Positions 1 through 12,885 of a stretch of 64,000 nt of DNA are shown here, in pieces. The translations under genes and the position numbers were made by a program. Numbering within the stretch: position 1 is the stretch's first letter; each line of letters opens with the position of its first letter. Source of the DNA: Marchantia polymorpha subsp. ruderalis (Eukaryota > Streptophyta > Marchantiopsida > Marchantiales > Marchantiaceae); NCBI GenBank assembly GCA_037833965.1, contig AP031352.1:10582501-10646500 (forward strand), in the 5' to 3' direction. The notes under the pieces were generated by a model. The model worked only from the letters and a program-made list of their open reading frames with translations, made no database searches and was not told where the DNA came from.

Positions 1-2700
1 CATTACTTTCTAGCATATACAAAGTAATGGTGAAGACATCGGAAGGTCAACAAGCTCGAATTGCAAAATCTATGCAATTACTGTACTGTTCTCAGAGGAT
101 GGAATCGTACTCTGTGGCTGAGATGTCGACTGTGGTTGCGGTGTGAGCTGAAGGGCAGAATGCAAACTTTCGTTCTCCATTTTGGGAAGGAAGCTAGTGT
201 TGAAGACAAAAGGTGTCAGCCCTGACTGACCAACTGTTTGGTGTCCCCGTTATTGATTCCAACATTTATCCCCGCAATGTGCGGAAATAAATTTTGCTTC
301 TTGACAAATGAACTTGGAAGTTTCGATGTTCCAAAGGAGCACACAGTGACATCACCTACAGGAGCTCTTAATCTATGTCTTCGATTTGTGTGCATAATGT
401 GAAGCCGTTAATTTGGTCCTACAAAGTGAGATTGTAGTGCCGTGCCAAATATGGAAGTTCTTGTGCAATCCTGGAAAGGAGAAAGTCTCATATTTGGGGT
501 CTACCCAATGTTACACCTTTGGTTTCATCTATCTAAAACTTGATGAGTTTTTCCTAGAATTTCGCTATATTTCTTCGTACTTCTTCTGATTAGAGAGAGA
601 CAATGATTTTGCAGCTGTATGGTAACGATTCAGCCGTTTGCAGAAGCTGAAGGCACAGTTCTTTTAGCTGTATGTGACTTATAGAGCATTGTAAGCGAGC
701 TGAGTGCATTATTGTAAGAACCACATAATAACGCGAAAAGCTCAAGGTTTACTTCAACGGAGTTGATACATTATATGTGGAGTTGTAAAATTTTGAATGA
801 CACAGGTAAATGGCAAAGAACGTAAATGTTGAAGGTAATGAAGAAAGTGTTGTTCTCTGGTTAGAGCAACAGGTGTAGATATCTTAAGTATATCAGAGTT
901 CACTAATCGTCAATGACAACGTCTGCAATCCACGGTCATGAGGATGATGACGATAATCTTCATGTGTGCAAAGGTCATGCTTTAATCAGATTCTGCACTT
1001 CCATGGATGGCACTCACGTGCGGTCTCAAAAGAGAATTTTTTTTTTCATATCCAAATCCAAGCTCTAGTATCATCTTTAGTGGCCAAGACTTGTGTACAT
1101 GAATAGAAAGTGCTTGTAGTTGACTTTTGTCGTTCAAGAATATAGCACGAGTCTCACGAGAACCTTCGGTAATCGTGACATGTCATCCTTTATCTCTGTG
1201 CCAGTTATCCGTAATCATCAGAGAGATGCACTCTGAACTCACCCACCCATTAGATTATTAGTATGCTCACATCTTTAATCAGCGGTGCCATGATTTAATC
1301 GGCAAGATCTGTGGATATGTCGTACAACGTAGTAAAGTATCTTCAAGGCTTGCATGTATGTTTTATGTAGGATCTAGGGAAGTCACGTGTGGATAAGGCG
1401 GAGAACCATAGAGCTAAAAGAGCCCGGAGGTGGGACATGACGCAGGATGCACATAAAGTGTGTCATGAAGACCGCTGTGCAAGGCCCAATGAGATGCTCT
1501 GCAAGCCGTTCCGATTATTAAGAAACAACAATGTCACAATTAGTGCTGCATCATTCTGATGAAGGAATACGCCAGAGATCAATGGAGTGCAATCGAAAGA
1601 GGCGAAGCATACACATCGACGTCGATGAAAGAAGAAAATAGCAACATGAAGAGCGTAAATCATTTTTAATTTTTGTTAGTAGACAGAGGCAGTGCTCTGT
1701 ACTCTTACTGATGCTATTGTAATGATAGCCTTTCCGTCTACACATAATGCTGCAAGGGCTGTTGGGGGTTAAACCTCCACATCCCTCTTCCTTTAGATGT
1801 GTAAACATGGTGCTAATGCAGAAAGAAGAATACAAACCTTCCAGGTCTAGCTTGACGTTTCATGTCTCTTCCAGATCTGGGTTCTTTATAATTAGGACGG
1901 TTCGCTGAGAGATCCTCAGTAGAGCCTGTTCGCTGTTTTTTGTTACCACCCATCTTCATCTAACTAACATTCTAAGGGTATATCTTTCTAGCTCTGCTCG
2001 ACTCCATCCTACGGTTCAGTTCTATCACTCTCACGCTCCAAAGCCCATGTGCTTTCCAATGAAGCTAGAGGCTCCAGCAAGCCTGTTTTCCCTCTTGTGA
2101 GATCCAAAATAGAGCTCATGATTTATTTTGAGCTGTCCACCTTGCCGACTCTCCACGTTCGAGCGAAATTCACGAGTAAGTTTCAATTCCCACTTTTTGA
2201 TGATCCTGAAGCCATTTTGAACTCAATATCCATGATTAGCCGATATTTCTCTTCAAATTTCAACTCAAAGGATTCATTCTCATTCATCTCTTTTGCATGA
2301 CCAACATTTATGCAATACGATGATTACTTGGTGACATCTTGTAAATGGTCTCATCAAGATCATCCTATTCTTCGGGGTCAACCTCATTTTTAGGTTCATC
2401 CTCTGAGGATTCCGATCCAGGTTCAAGCACAAGTTTACGATGTATAAGAGCTTTGCCCCTCGCTTTTTGAGCTTAAGTATGTATGCCATTCCTCAATACA
2501 ACTTGGTCCTCAGTCTTCAGTCCCATTTTTTAACAGAACCCGATACCACATGACACACACACACAGATATATATACAAGAGCAAGAACATTGTAATGAAG
2601 GTTACTGTCAGGGTCCATGTCTTCTTTGGTTATGTTTAGCATCCTAGCTCTCCGTGCTGAATGGATGTAATGCATGTAATAATCTTGTACGACGAACGGG
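1..2700. other. gene-free flank
   Basis: I see no recognisable gene here. Open frames are short (under about 95 codons), have no family motifs, and look like chance frames in AT-rich DNA. A short CA/TA simple repeat lies near 2550-2575. No RNA gene or element end was recognised. Confidence 0.5.
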
Positions 2701-2711
2701 AAGGATTTACC

Positions 2712-3330
2712 CTAAACCCTGAAGGAGGCACGTACTCGACGGGCTGATTTACAACGCAGCTCGACTCTCAGCGAGCACTCGGCCTGGTGGACCGACCGGC
2801 GATCGCAGGTCGTCCACTCGGTGGACCGCTTCGTGATGCAGCCGGCCCTCGCCCGCGAGCTCTTCTCCTTCGCCTTCAGGTTCTGCCGCATGGTCAACGG
2901 CGGCGGGGGGACCTGGGGACGCTCATATCCTTGATCGGGCCCCTTCAGAATCTCGTCGTTCGCTCGCTCGCCATTCTCGTCGCCAAGTGGCTCTTCCTCG
3001 TCGCCTTCAACGCCATGGTGAGCTACGGGCTCCTCGAGCCTTTCTTCCCCGCGCAGCTCACGCTCATGGTGCACAGCGGCGGGCTGGATTCGGCCTCGGC
3101 TGCGAATACTCATGCTCTTGATGACGATCGGCAAGGCTCGGACCCTCCGGCGGCGGAAGGCATTTCTATATCTCCCGACCGCGATTCTGAATCCGAACCT
3201 CCCAATCCGAATGAAGAAGAAAAACCTCGGGCGGCAGCGACGCAGACTCTGAGTCTCATGCAGCCCAGAGCGACCGCAGTTCATCATGAAGCCTCCTCCT
3301 CCTCCTCCTGCCTGTGAAGCTGGTAAATGA
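2712..3330 (+). other. GC-rich island with an unidentified open frame
   Basis: About 600 bp of clearly GC-rich sequence lies in an otherwise AT-rich flank. Plus-strand frame 2787-3317 is open for 176 codons but has no ATG at its left edge. Around residues 45-95 it shows a hydrophobic stretch (LVVRSLAILVAKWLFLVAF) and then a polar, acidic, Pro/Glu-rich tail. The minus strand is also open over much of the same interval, as GC-rich DNA often is. I do not recognise the protein. It may be an exon or a decayed gene fragment, because composition and hydrophobic pattern look coding-like, but the real frame and ends are unknown. Confidence 0.25.
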
Positions 3331-4138
3331 ACTTCAGAAACTGCCTCGCGATGTTCCGAGCTCGATAGTTGTAGCACCCCAGGCTCAGCGATGAAATCAG
3401 GAAGATCATGATGTACATTGTCGACAGACAGTGGTATTGTTTGGTACCGAACTGTAGAGCGACGGCCGAGGGTGACTCTTTTTTGTATAGGGAAACCATT
3501 AGTTTATGAGCGATCGAGAGGAGTACATAGGAAGATTTTGGCAGCAGTCTTGTAAATTAATTATCTCCTGAATTAGAAATATCCTCCTGACAGAGTGGTG
3601 TCATATCGACCATCGAAAGCGAAGGGGCGATTGTTTATCGAAGGCTCTTTTTTTCTGTGAGAAGCGCCTCGATGAGAATTAAACTGCAGATAACCTCAGA
3701 TGCCGTGCCTGCAGGATACTATTAACCGATGAGTGTAATATGAAAATATTCGCGTTACGTATGATGTCTAATATTCCCTCCATCACCAGGTCCTGTTGTG
3801 ATCTTTAGATGCTTTCATTCCTCTGCACTGCGTTGTTTCCTGTCATCATGGCAAAAAGGTTGGTCCACAATTCCGTCAAACTTACTAAGCTCTGAAGTCG
3901 GTTCATTCAAGCTCTCCGTTCTGCTGTCTCCTGCTTCCCACGTCGACTACTTCTTTCATCATACCAAACGAAGGTCCGAGCTCTCTGTTGCGATGACTTT
4001 TTTGTGCTTTAGGATCTGTAGGGTGGAATTGAGTCTTAGATCCAAAGATGTTTAGCCTGGAGCAGATTCCGGTTAAATTTTTGCAAGGTGTTAAAGAAGT
4101 TCAATGATTTGTGACGATATAAGTTAGATGCAATTTAA
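3331..4138. other. intergenic, nothing recognised
   Basis: Apart from short chance frames I see no gene, RNA or repeat family member here. The interval ends where homology to the NRPA2 exon begins. Confidence 0.4.
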
Positions 4139-4894
4139 TGACTTCTGTGCCATGGTTATTGAAACCGTATTCCTTCAACTGCTTTCCATACTTGTCGACA
4201 AGAGACTCATCCTTTTTTTTATGGCTGCTCTTCGAGTCGGCAGCGCACTTTTGAAATAAATTAGCATTTATAAACTTCCCTTTTAAAACGCCAACCTGAG
4301 AAAAGTTGAGCCGCTCATAAACCTGACGTATCCTGTTTCTTATAAAGAAAACGCACCGCATTGTTCCTACCTAAAACGTCAGATGATTGATCATCGAATA
4401 GCACTATAACTTCGTTTCAGGAGTTACCTTCGCAGACATTGATTACAAGAGCATCGTCATACGGAATAGAAAGGCGTGGGGATTGATAATGAGACCATGT
4501 CGCATTCCAGTAACAGCTGAAAATGGCATGTCAATATGCTGTGAGAGCACACCCTTCTGTCCATGCCGAATACTGAACTTGTCTCCAATAACAGGGTTAC
4601 GACCGTATGGCATCCGAATGCTTACCTGTGAAGGTCCATACCAATTACAAAGACAAAAAAAAAGTACACCAATTTTCTCCAACAATAAAAGGTGGAGAAC
4701 ACAGCTACAATTTACTCATTGAAATAATATTCAGATCCGGGCGTATATTTTACCTTCTGCATCGGCTCCTTGGGTCCTGTTCCGACTGCTGCCACAAAGT
4801 CCACAACAGCTCTATCTCCACCCTTTAGCTTTGACAATTGTGCGCTACCAGTAACGGTGTTCAATATTCTACAGTAAGGATTACTCTCCACCAA
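4139..4894 (-). pseudogene. NRPA2: RNA polymerase I second-largest subunit fragment (copy 1)
   Basis: Three exon-like blocks run in gene order on the minus strand. Block 1, about 4894-4754, carries KLKGGDRAVVDFVAAVGTG and ends at a GT donor. Block 2, 4625-4447, carries RNPVIGDKF, RHGQKGV and DMPFSAVTGMR, the conserved hybrid-binding region of second-largest RNA polymerase subunits, then LIINPHAF. Block 3, 4295 to about 4139, carries LVDKYGKQLKEYGFNNHGTEV. The wording is that of Pol I (NRPA2/RPA135) rather than Pol II or III. Both ends are cut: the N-terminal two thirds and the C-terminal exons are missing. Block 2 has small in-frame losses, including the residues expected between GVLSQ and IDMPF. 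It is a non-functional fragment, paralogous to the one at 16.4-17.5 kb. Confidence 0.8.
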
Positions 4895-4954
4895 GGTCTA
4901 CTTACAGGAAATTAGACTGTACTTCCAAAGTGAAGTCAGCTGCAGTGCATTCGG

Positions 4955-5195
4955 TTGGTTCGAATATTGGTAGGCCGACGAGCTCCTTCTCTGGATTCAG
5001 TCAGAGTAAACGTTGGCATGCACTCCTCGTCCTCCTACAGAATAAATTTATCGGGAAGAATGATAGAGAAAGTTGGTTACAGTCAGCGACGTCTACCTCA
5101 TCGAGCTGATATCCATCACCTCTTTCCACTTCCCCCCACCCGCATCTGTGAATGCAGCACAATTTCAGTCGCTGGCGGACTCATGGTGTCGCCAC
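4955..5195. repeat. segment with an inverted copy at about 60290-60541
   Basis: The text here (for example GACGAGCTCCTTCTCTGGAT and CATCACCTCTTTCCACTTCC) recurs in reverse complement just right of the retrotransposon array. In both places it sits next to a piece of NRPA2. It marks a segmental duplication that predates the array. Confidence 0.7.
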
Positions 5196-6051
5196 CATGG
5201 AATTGGATTAAATATTTTTTCTTATTATATTATCAGTTTGTATCAAATATCGAGTTAAATATTCAGATATTTAATGATGCGCGTGGACAGGTTTGTATTC
5301 GCATTTGCAAGGTGACCATCCGAGTCATAGCGGTAGATAGAGAAATGGGACATCGGTTTCGCAACAAATAACTCTTACGAAGGAAACACATTAACTTGCA
5401 ACGGGCACTGCATGCAACTTGTCGTTGTTGCAAGTATATTCCCGCTAGCTCGAGCTGGGAATCTGTAGCCGAGCAGAAGAATGTCATGGCAATGTCTCGA
5501 GTCAACATGTCAATCCGTTATTTAAGCATTGTCACGACAAATCTGTTGTGCAACGGCATGGCGAGAACGGTGAGAAACATAAGTTGCGTACTTCGAATAT
5601 GCGGTATTTATCCTTTGACTTGGATTTGTCTGCAGGACAAGAAGTGCTTGCCGACGTAAACTCTGGCTGAATTCATACAAGGACCTCGTCCGCTTACCGA
5701 TTCTGGATCCAGAAATACTAGCAGCTGAATTCACTCTGGAAGAACAACCACCCTTTTCAAATTTTCATTAGTTCAAAATATTTGAAATGTTATCATTGTT
5801 TCAGAACGATTACTAATTCCAATGCATCCGTGTTTTGAACCAATTCATCTCAAACTCGCCATGGAGGACGAAGAGACATTTGTTTACGGCTTGTAGCTGT
5901 CAAACCGCAAAGTATACTTCTTGGGCCAGATCTGGACTCCATGGAAACGGTTCAAAGAGGATATCTGACGATTCTTCTTAAGGACAAATTTCAAATTCAG
6001 TTGATTTGCGGTTGAGAGAAGGAGACGTTGGTCTGAAGCCCCGGGTGATAG

Positions 6052-6059
6052 CAATAAAG
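6052..6059 (+). promoter_or_regulatory. decayed TATA position of lipase A
   Basis: Copies B and C have CTATAAAG about 190 bp before the ATG. The aligned site here reads CAATAAAG, with the central TATA disturbed. The surrounding 200 bp is otherwise conserved. Confidence 0.4.
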
Positions 6060-6277
6060 AGGCAAGGTGTTGATCAATCAGTATCTTTTCGAAGATACAG
6101 CATACATCTGCAAGTTCTATCGTTGTCCAAAGCTCAGATACATTTGCAAGTTCTATAGTTGTCTACAGCTCAGTTTTATCAGCAAACCTTCATTATCGCC
6201 TTTTTGCAAATCAGTTGTGTCAAAATCAGCAACATCCAGTGAACGACAGTTCGAGCATCGTCAGCCAACTGAGAACA

Positions 6278-9200
6278 ATGGGGTCGAGCAATCGGCCCTT
6301 ATCATCATGGCTATCACTAGCTACTCTAATTGCTACTCTGGCTGTTGTGAGCCAATGCGTGGAGATGCTGGAAATGGATGCGCATGCGTCGTTAACCTTC
6401 TGCGAGAGTCATGTACTTTCTCGAGGATACAATTGCGAAGAGCATCAGGTTAGTGGTCTCATTTACTAGTAGATACTCTGTCGGCTCTACGATCAGTATT
6501 CTAAAGCAGAATAGGGTGAAAAAAGCTGCAACTTTTGCTTTTGTTTTTTCATTGCTTTACTCAAATTGTGTATCCAGAAGATAGCTAAACATGGTCGGTC
6601 TATGTGTAATGTGTGTACGCTGGTAGGTATATTCGCAGGATGGTTATCGGGTCATACCTCGGGGCAGCCTGAAAAACTCTGTGTGGGAATGGCTGGAGCT
6701 GAAGCTCCAACATAAGCAAAAACACAAGGGGCTCTTCCCTGGGTTCAAGAAACCACGCCCAGCTCCTGAGGCTGTACCCTCGAACACAAGTCCTAGCAGC
6801 AGGTCAGAAAGTCCACCATCTCCAAGTCCTCCTCCTTCCTCCTTCTCGGCTCCAAGTGAAGGAGCATATGGAGGACCATCTCCGCCGTCGTCCTCCTACT
6901 TTCCACCTGCTGCATATGGAGGTCCCAGTGATCCGTCCTCCTCCTCGCCTCCAAGTGAAGGCACATATGGAGGAGCATCTCCGCCATCGTCTTCGAGTTC
7001 TCCACCTGGTGGATTTGGAAGTCCCAGTGATCCGTCCTCCTCCTCGCCTCCAAGTGAAGGCACATATGGAGGAGCATCTCCGCCATCTTCTTCGAGCTCT
7101 CCACCTGGTGGATATGGAGGTCCCAGTGATCCGTCCTCCTCCTCGCCTCCAAGTGAAGGCACATATGGAGGAGCATCTCCGCCATCGTCTTCGAGTTCTC
7201 CACCTGGTGGATATGGAGGTCCCAGTGATCCGTCCTCCTCCTCGCCTCCAAGTGAAGGCACATATGGAGGAGCATCTCCGCCATCTTCTTCGAGCTCTCC
7301 ACCTGGTGGATATGGAGGTCCCAGTGATCCGTCCTCCTCCTCGCCTCCAAGTGAAGGCACATATGGAGGAGCATCTCCGCCATCGTCTTCGAGTTCTCCA
7401 CCTGGTGGATATGGAAGTCCCAGTGATCCGTCCTCCTCCTCGCCTCCAAGTGAAGGCACATATGGAGGAGCATCTCCGCCATCTTCTTCGAGCTCTCCAC
7501 CTGGTGGATATGGAGGTCCCAGTGATCCGTCCTCCTCCTCGCCTCCAAGTGAAGGCACATATGGAGGAGCATCTCCGCCATCTTCTTCGAGCTCTCCACC
7601 TGGTGGATATGGAGGTCCCAGTGATCCGTCCTCCTCCTCGCCTCCAAGTGAAGGCACATATGGAGAAGCATCTCCGCCATCTTCTTCAAGCTCTCCACCT
7701 GGTGGATATGGAGGTCCCAGTGATCCGTCCTCCTCCTCGCCTCCAAGTGAAGGCACATATGGAGGAGCATCTCCGCCATCGTCTTCGAGCTCTCCACCTG
7801 GTGGATATGGAGGTCCCAGTGTTCCCTTCTCCTCCTTGCCTCCAAGTGAAGGCACATATGGAGGAGCATCTCCGCCATCGTCTTCGAGCTCTCCACCTGG
7901 TGGATATGGAGGTCCCAGTGATCCGTCCTCCTCCTCGCCTTCAAGTGAAGGCACATATGTAGGATTATCTCCGCCATCGTCCTCCTTCTTTCCGCCCGGT
8001 GAATATGGAGGTCCTACTCCTTCTGCGGTCTCCCCACCAGGCGCAAGCACATATGGAGGATCGAACTCAGCTCCATCGTCTTACTCTTCCCCGGCAGCCG
8101 CTAGATATGGGGCACCCAGTCCCGCCAGTTCTAGGAACTCACCACCAAGTGCCGGCACAATAGGAGGAGGATCTTCATCTCCCACGTCCTTCGACCCTCC
8201 TCCTGCTGCTGGCGGATATGGAGCACCGAGTCCTGCTGAAACGGAGCCATACGGAAAAGAATCCACGCCGCCGCCTTCCTACTCTCTACCCACTCCTTCA
8301 GAATCGAACTCGCCACCAGGTGCAGGGAATTACGGAGAGGGATCATCAGGACCATCAACATCTGCTATTTCCCCACCACCTGGTAGATCCGGATACGGAG
8401 GCTTGCCACCATCGTCAACGAGCTCCCCACCGAATGGGTCAGGAGGATCTACTTCCAGTGCTGAATGTCCACCTGGCTTGTCCTCGCTGAACATTGCAAG
8501 AAGGGGACTTACTAGCAGCAATGGCCGAGAGCAACCTCGGACTCCAACCCGAAATGCAGAACTCGTCGACCGGGACCAGGTTCTGCTCATGCACCACGAG
8601 CTTCTCAACAGGGGCACCTGGTTCACGCCCGTGGCCACTCTGCTCACGCTCAGGGTCATGGACCAGGGCTTCGATGTGTGGATCGGTCACGAGCCGGCGA
8701 CGCTCTGGAGCCACGAGCATCGGAAGCCTACTCCCAACGATGCTGTAAGTACAACACAATCCTCCCGGTTATTCGTGATTTTCGCTTGGAGATTGATGAT
8801 ACGTAGCATTTGTGTGTCGTTTTTGCAAGTATTTGCTGGCTCTTGCTAATGACTGACAGGAAGGATACGACCATGCAGGCGTACTGGAACTGGACTTGGG
8901 ATCAGCACGTAGAGCTGCTGACATACATCAGCGGCGAGACCGGTTCCAAAGTGCATATTGTTGGCTTCTCTCTGGTGCGCGAATGTATCCTTGAAGTGAT
9001 TTCCTCCCTCCTTACATGTAAGATAATCTTTCTGGCTTCGAGCTCCAGCTTATTTCCCGTGACTGGTTGGATGGATGTATGCAGAGCGCCGCAGTCGGGG
9101 CAGCCGCAGCCACGAACGCTGGCGTCACCAGTCTCATGAAAACTCTGACTCTGATAGCTCCCGCCTTCTATCGGGGGAAGACTACTTCAGAGTTCCTGCA

Positions 9201-10229
9201 AGCCTGGGATCCTATTCCATTTCCCTCGGTGAGGCTTCCGACCGCCTTCTCCATTTCTGTTTCATTATGTGAGACTTGATAGTGCTGACTACGGGATTGC
9301 AATCAAGAATCGACTATGACAGCCGCTGTATTGTGATTACAGGCCTTGGGCACGAGCGACGACGAATGGCACGACAACAGGCTCGGTGCGTTCAACTTTC
9401 CGAGGTCAGTATGGCATCAGCAGCATGCTTGACTTGACATGAAATCGATTATCTTCGATCTGTCCACATCAGCAGCGATGAAAAGATTTTGGTGAAGTTA
9501 GGAAAGATCGATAGCTAATACTAATCCGTGGTGCCCCAGGGAGTTTCTTCTAGATGCCATTCCATTGACCGGCCCCACTTCTCGTCTGCGGTTCGCCATC
9601 TCGGGTGACTGACCATCCCTTCTTCATTCGGTTTTTCCCAGTGATTTAGAAAAATTGTGCTCGTGGGATGATTCGGTTTATCGATACCCTTCTGTCGATC
9701 GACTTGTTTGTGGAATCAGATTAATATCTGAACCCGTTTCTCGTTGTTGTGCATGCATGTACATAATAAAGGCCCCGATTGTTGCCTGGGTCCGAGTGTG
9801 CTCTCGCTTGCCAAGGGGTGGGATGGAGTGACGTCGTACAAGAATCTCGAGCACCTCCATCAGGGTAAACTGGACGATCGATCTTGACTAGATTAGAAGG
9901 AAGGAAGGCAAGCAGGGCTGGATCGATTCACATGGATTTGATACTTTTGGAGCAAAGCATGGACTGACTTCTCACATCATCGTGTGAACTGCTTGCATGC
10001 AGGAATCTCGACGAGTACCTTTCAGCACTTCGAATACGGGTCGGCAGCCTTCAATGCGCTGGCATACGAGGGCAAAACCGACCCTCCGACTTACGAGCCC
10101 AAAGATATTCCCAGCGACCTTCCGATGTTGGTGGTCTACGGAGGGCAGGATTTATACTCGCCTCCCGAAGGTGCGCTGGAATTCATGAGCTTGACGCAGA
10201 CTATGAAACTTATTCATGAAACTTATTAA
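6278..10229 (+). CDS. extensin-like lipase A, lacks catalytic-His end
   Basis: Predicted exons: 6278-6448, 6627-8744, 8864-8974, 9085-9228, 9343-9404, 9540-9604, 9772-9864 and 10003-10229. They give one 996-residue frame and all introns are GT-AG. Residues 1-28 look like a signal peptide. GYNCEEH plus DGY is the acid-lipase (abhydro-lipase) N-terminal signature. About 590 residues of Pro/Ser/Gly repeats follow, then the hydrolase core: FDVW, YWNWTWD, the nucleophile elbow [12 protein letters not shown] and the acid motif YGGQD. Compared with B and C it lacks five codons after DGY, four at ENDT and five after the WDQHVE motif, all in frame. The end stops at MKLIHETY, about 43 residues early, so the HxxFD histidine is gone. 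Probably secreted to the wall but catalytically dead. It could still serve as a wall protein. Confidence 0.7.
6922..8010 (+). repeat. 99-bp coding minisatellite, 11 units
   Basis: Units start at 6922 and recur every 99 bp (7021, 7120, 7219 and so on). Each encodes 33 residues of the type [19 protein letters not shown] followed by [12 protein letters not shown]. Two sub-types (CATCGTCTTCGAGTTCT and CATCTTCTTCGAGCTCT) alternate over the first six units, which shows growth by a 198-bp double unit. The last units have diverged. Because 99 is a multiple of three and the unit lacks stops, other frames are also open across the block. Confidence 0.9.
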
Positions 10230-10986
10230 TCCATGGTCCCAGTAGTAGTAGTTAGTGATAATAGAAATATCATCAGGAGCTGTTGTTGGAGAGGTTTATG
10301 CCTTCAATCGTACGATTAGTCCCAGTAGTCTATAGAGGTATAGATATCTCAATAAGCAAAATGAGCTGTTGCCCATATGATATTCATGCGGAGATAGCCA
10401 CAATTTATTCAGTACTTGACGTAGAATCAACTTTTACTGGTTATGTACCATTTCACCGATGGGGCTCTATCCACTCAGAGCATGTGAACAAGTCACTTGT
10501 GCACTCGTCTCTCGAACATTCATGAAATCAATGAAATTTTTCCTTTATTCTTTTCTTGATTTGGATCCCTGGTTCGATAAGAAAAATCTCGTCTGCCATG
10601 GAGTGAGCTATCAGTCTATCCTTGGGCATGAAGATATTTGAACCCTCTGACAGTCCTAGTCCCATCCCGGTTGGAAGGTGCCCAGTTTCAGATCTTGCTA
10701 ACACCTGGTCGATGCAATCGTTGACTGTCGCAAACCACTTACTCTAAAACCGTATTCAGATGACGCTCTTGCTCGTTTCCCGTACGTAGCTTTCATAGAA
10801 AAATCACATGGATCCATTAGATTAGAGTAAGATGATATTTATACAGCCAATCCTGTTTTTATCGTGTCCGGGTGATTTTGTCCATTTTCCAAGTGGTTCC
10901 CATTCGCTCGGTGATAAGTATGTTGGTATTTTGCAATTTTTGGTTGGTCAGATCGACGTTTGTCGTGTCCATCACGATTTCAATTC

Positions 10987-11060
10987 CTGAAGAGGTAGAG
11001 TTTTGGTGAAGATCAAACTTGACTTGTTGGAACTCACTACCGGAGAAAAATATTATGTAT
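10987..11060 (+). repeat. single unit of the ~80-bp repeat seen at 24.15-24.67 kb
   Basis: CCTGAAGAGGTAGAGTTTTG, then AAACTTGACTTGTTGGAACT, then a second CCGGAGA start. This matches the degenerate tandem units downstream of lipase B and lies at the same place relative to the duplicated 3' flank. Confidence 0.6.
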
Positions 11061-12885
11061 ATATGTATATATGCACACAAATGAATGATATAGTTTCTCA
11101 AGTCATGCTTTGGTCCCAAACCACTCAACCAAGCCTCAAAAAAGCACTATATCTCAAAGGTTCCCTCCATGCATTCACAAGTTGTACAACTAGTTTTTTC
11201 TATTTTCTTTATTTTTATATACATTCTGTAATCGCCAGAGTCAATAATGAAGGATTTTTGAAGTACACATCTAAAGATTTGATACAAAGACAATGGCCTC
11301 AATAAAAATATATTTGGGCGAAAAATATATTTAAAAATATATTTGGACTTCTAATTTACTGGTTATTATGCCCATCAATATAACATCACCTCTATGAAGT
11401 GTCAAACAATTCTAAATTTAAGCTCAAATGTAATCAGGAGTAGAGTAGCACAACAGATTATAAACACATTCTATGACCAAATGTGATTGATTTAACAATT
11501 TTCTACTTACTATTGAATAGTTCAAGAAGGTTGTGACATCTTTCCTTTTTTCAAGATGAACAGCATAAACAAGATCGACACATTGCATACATTTTCTACA
11601 TATATATCTTGAAAAAATAAATAATATAAAACTTCAAAGGTGTATATGAAATAACAGAAAAGGAAAATACTGATTTTCAGAGGATTCAGAGTGAAAAAAT
11701 TAATAGCTTATACTGAGATAAAAAGAAAGGATGTCCATGGAATAAAATATGGGTATGTGTCCAACAAGCAAATGTCTTTCGCAGAAAAAAAATCAAGCTA
11801 AGACTTACTATAACTATTTGGTAACTGTTTATACTGAAAGATACATCTGGAATCTATACAGAGTAAGTTATTTTCTCCCAATCTTATTGGGTTGGGAGAT
11901 TAGATCTTCCAGATTGTAAATTTTTCAAACGAAGCAAGGCCCCTGACATTGATGCAGCCCATAAATGCCATGATTTTTCCTTGAAGCACATTCATTTAAC
12001 CCTCATTTTTAGACACAGTCGAACTAGACAGAGTCATTGGGAATAATTTGGACGGATCAAATTTTGGTGAAGAAGAATTGGGGGAAAGCTCCCACAGTCA
12101 TCATTTGCTCTCACATGTGATAAAACTGATAAGAGCTGATATGTGCTAAAGATATCGACATTCTTAAGTAGTAGAGAGCTCTTCACTGTAAGTGAAGGGT
12201 CATACCCGTCGGAAAGCACTCCAGCCTCCGGCCCGCCGAGGCTCGCTGTTCTTCCTGCTTGATCTGGTTCAGCTACTCTTCCCCTTTCTAATGACATTTT
12301 GACAATCTTGAGATACTGTTGGATCCAAATGAACTCCATGAACTCAGCAATGTTTTCAAAGAGGTCTGCGGCAAGAGCTCCTCCACCATTCCCCCTGGAA
12401 CTTTTTGTCCTCGCAGCTATGTGTGTATATATCCGCTGTCCGATCCATGTAACAGTACTGTGTAGATCCATGTAGCAGTAACATCCATGTACTGATCCAT
12501 AGATTTATACATGTATTCTTCTACTGTCTCCTCATTAGAAACCTTCGCTGTCATGTTTTAGCTCCTTGGCCTTGGTTGACTGATTTATTTGCATCTTATT
12601 CTGAAACCTTGTGCTCATACACCCCTTGGAAAAACCAGATTGTTTAGAACTTTATGTCCTTTTTGTCTACGACAGGTAGCGATCTCATCTATCTTTCTCC
12701 ATCTTTCATTTTCTACTATTAGAATTGGAAAGAAATATCAGATCCATGACAAGGTTTATATTTACTCCGGATGAAGCTTTATATCCAAACACATCTTTAT
12801 TCAATTGTAGACTCAGTTCTAGTTGTATCACAAAGTACCTACCGTCTCTTGATGATTGAGTGAAGGAATTAAGTAGCAAATTTAA

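Larger units (their letters stand above)
5195..10985 (+). repeat. duplicated lipase segment, copy A
   Basis: This segment is homologous over promoter, gene and 3' flank to 18310-23835 (direct) and 27065-32190 (inverted). Introns and flanks are conserved as well as exons, so these are DNA-level duplications, not retrocopies. Compared with B, copy A has lost about 420 bp just after the lipase QTM codons. Its 3' flank (about 10205-10985) therefore begins at the point matching 23088 in B. Confidence 0.8.

Noticed and set aside
6793-8050. Long open frames on the other strand and other plus frame across lipase A (about 370-390 codons)
   Set aside because: They arise because a stop-free 99-bp repeat is open in several frames. 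They have no counterpart outside the repeat and no signal or domain.
10283-10525. About 80-codon frame in the lipase A 3' flank, also open in C (27096-27332, -)
   Set aside because: No ATG at its left end, interrupted in copy B, and conserved only as part of the DNA duplication.
12034-12471. 145-codon minus-strand frame as a gene
   Set aside because: No recognised motif, no paralogue in the window and no clear start or splice context. Left as a note in the gene-poor interval.
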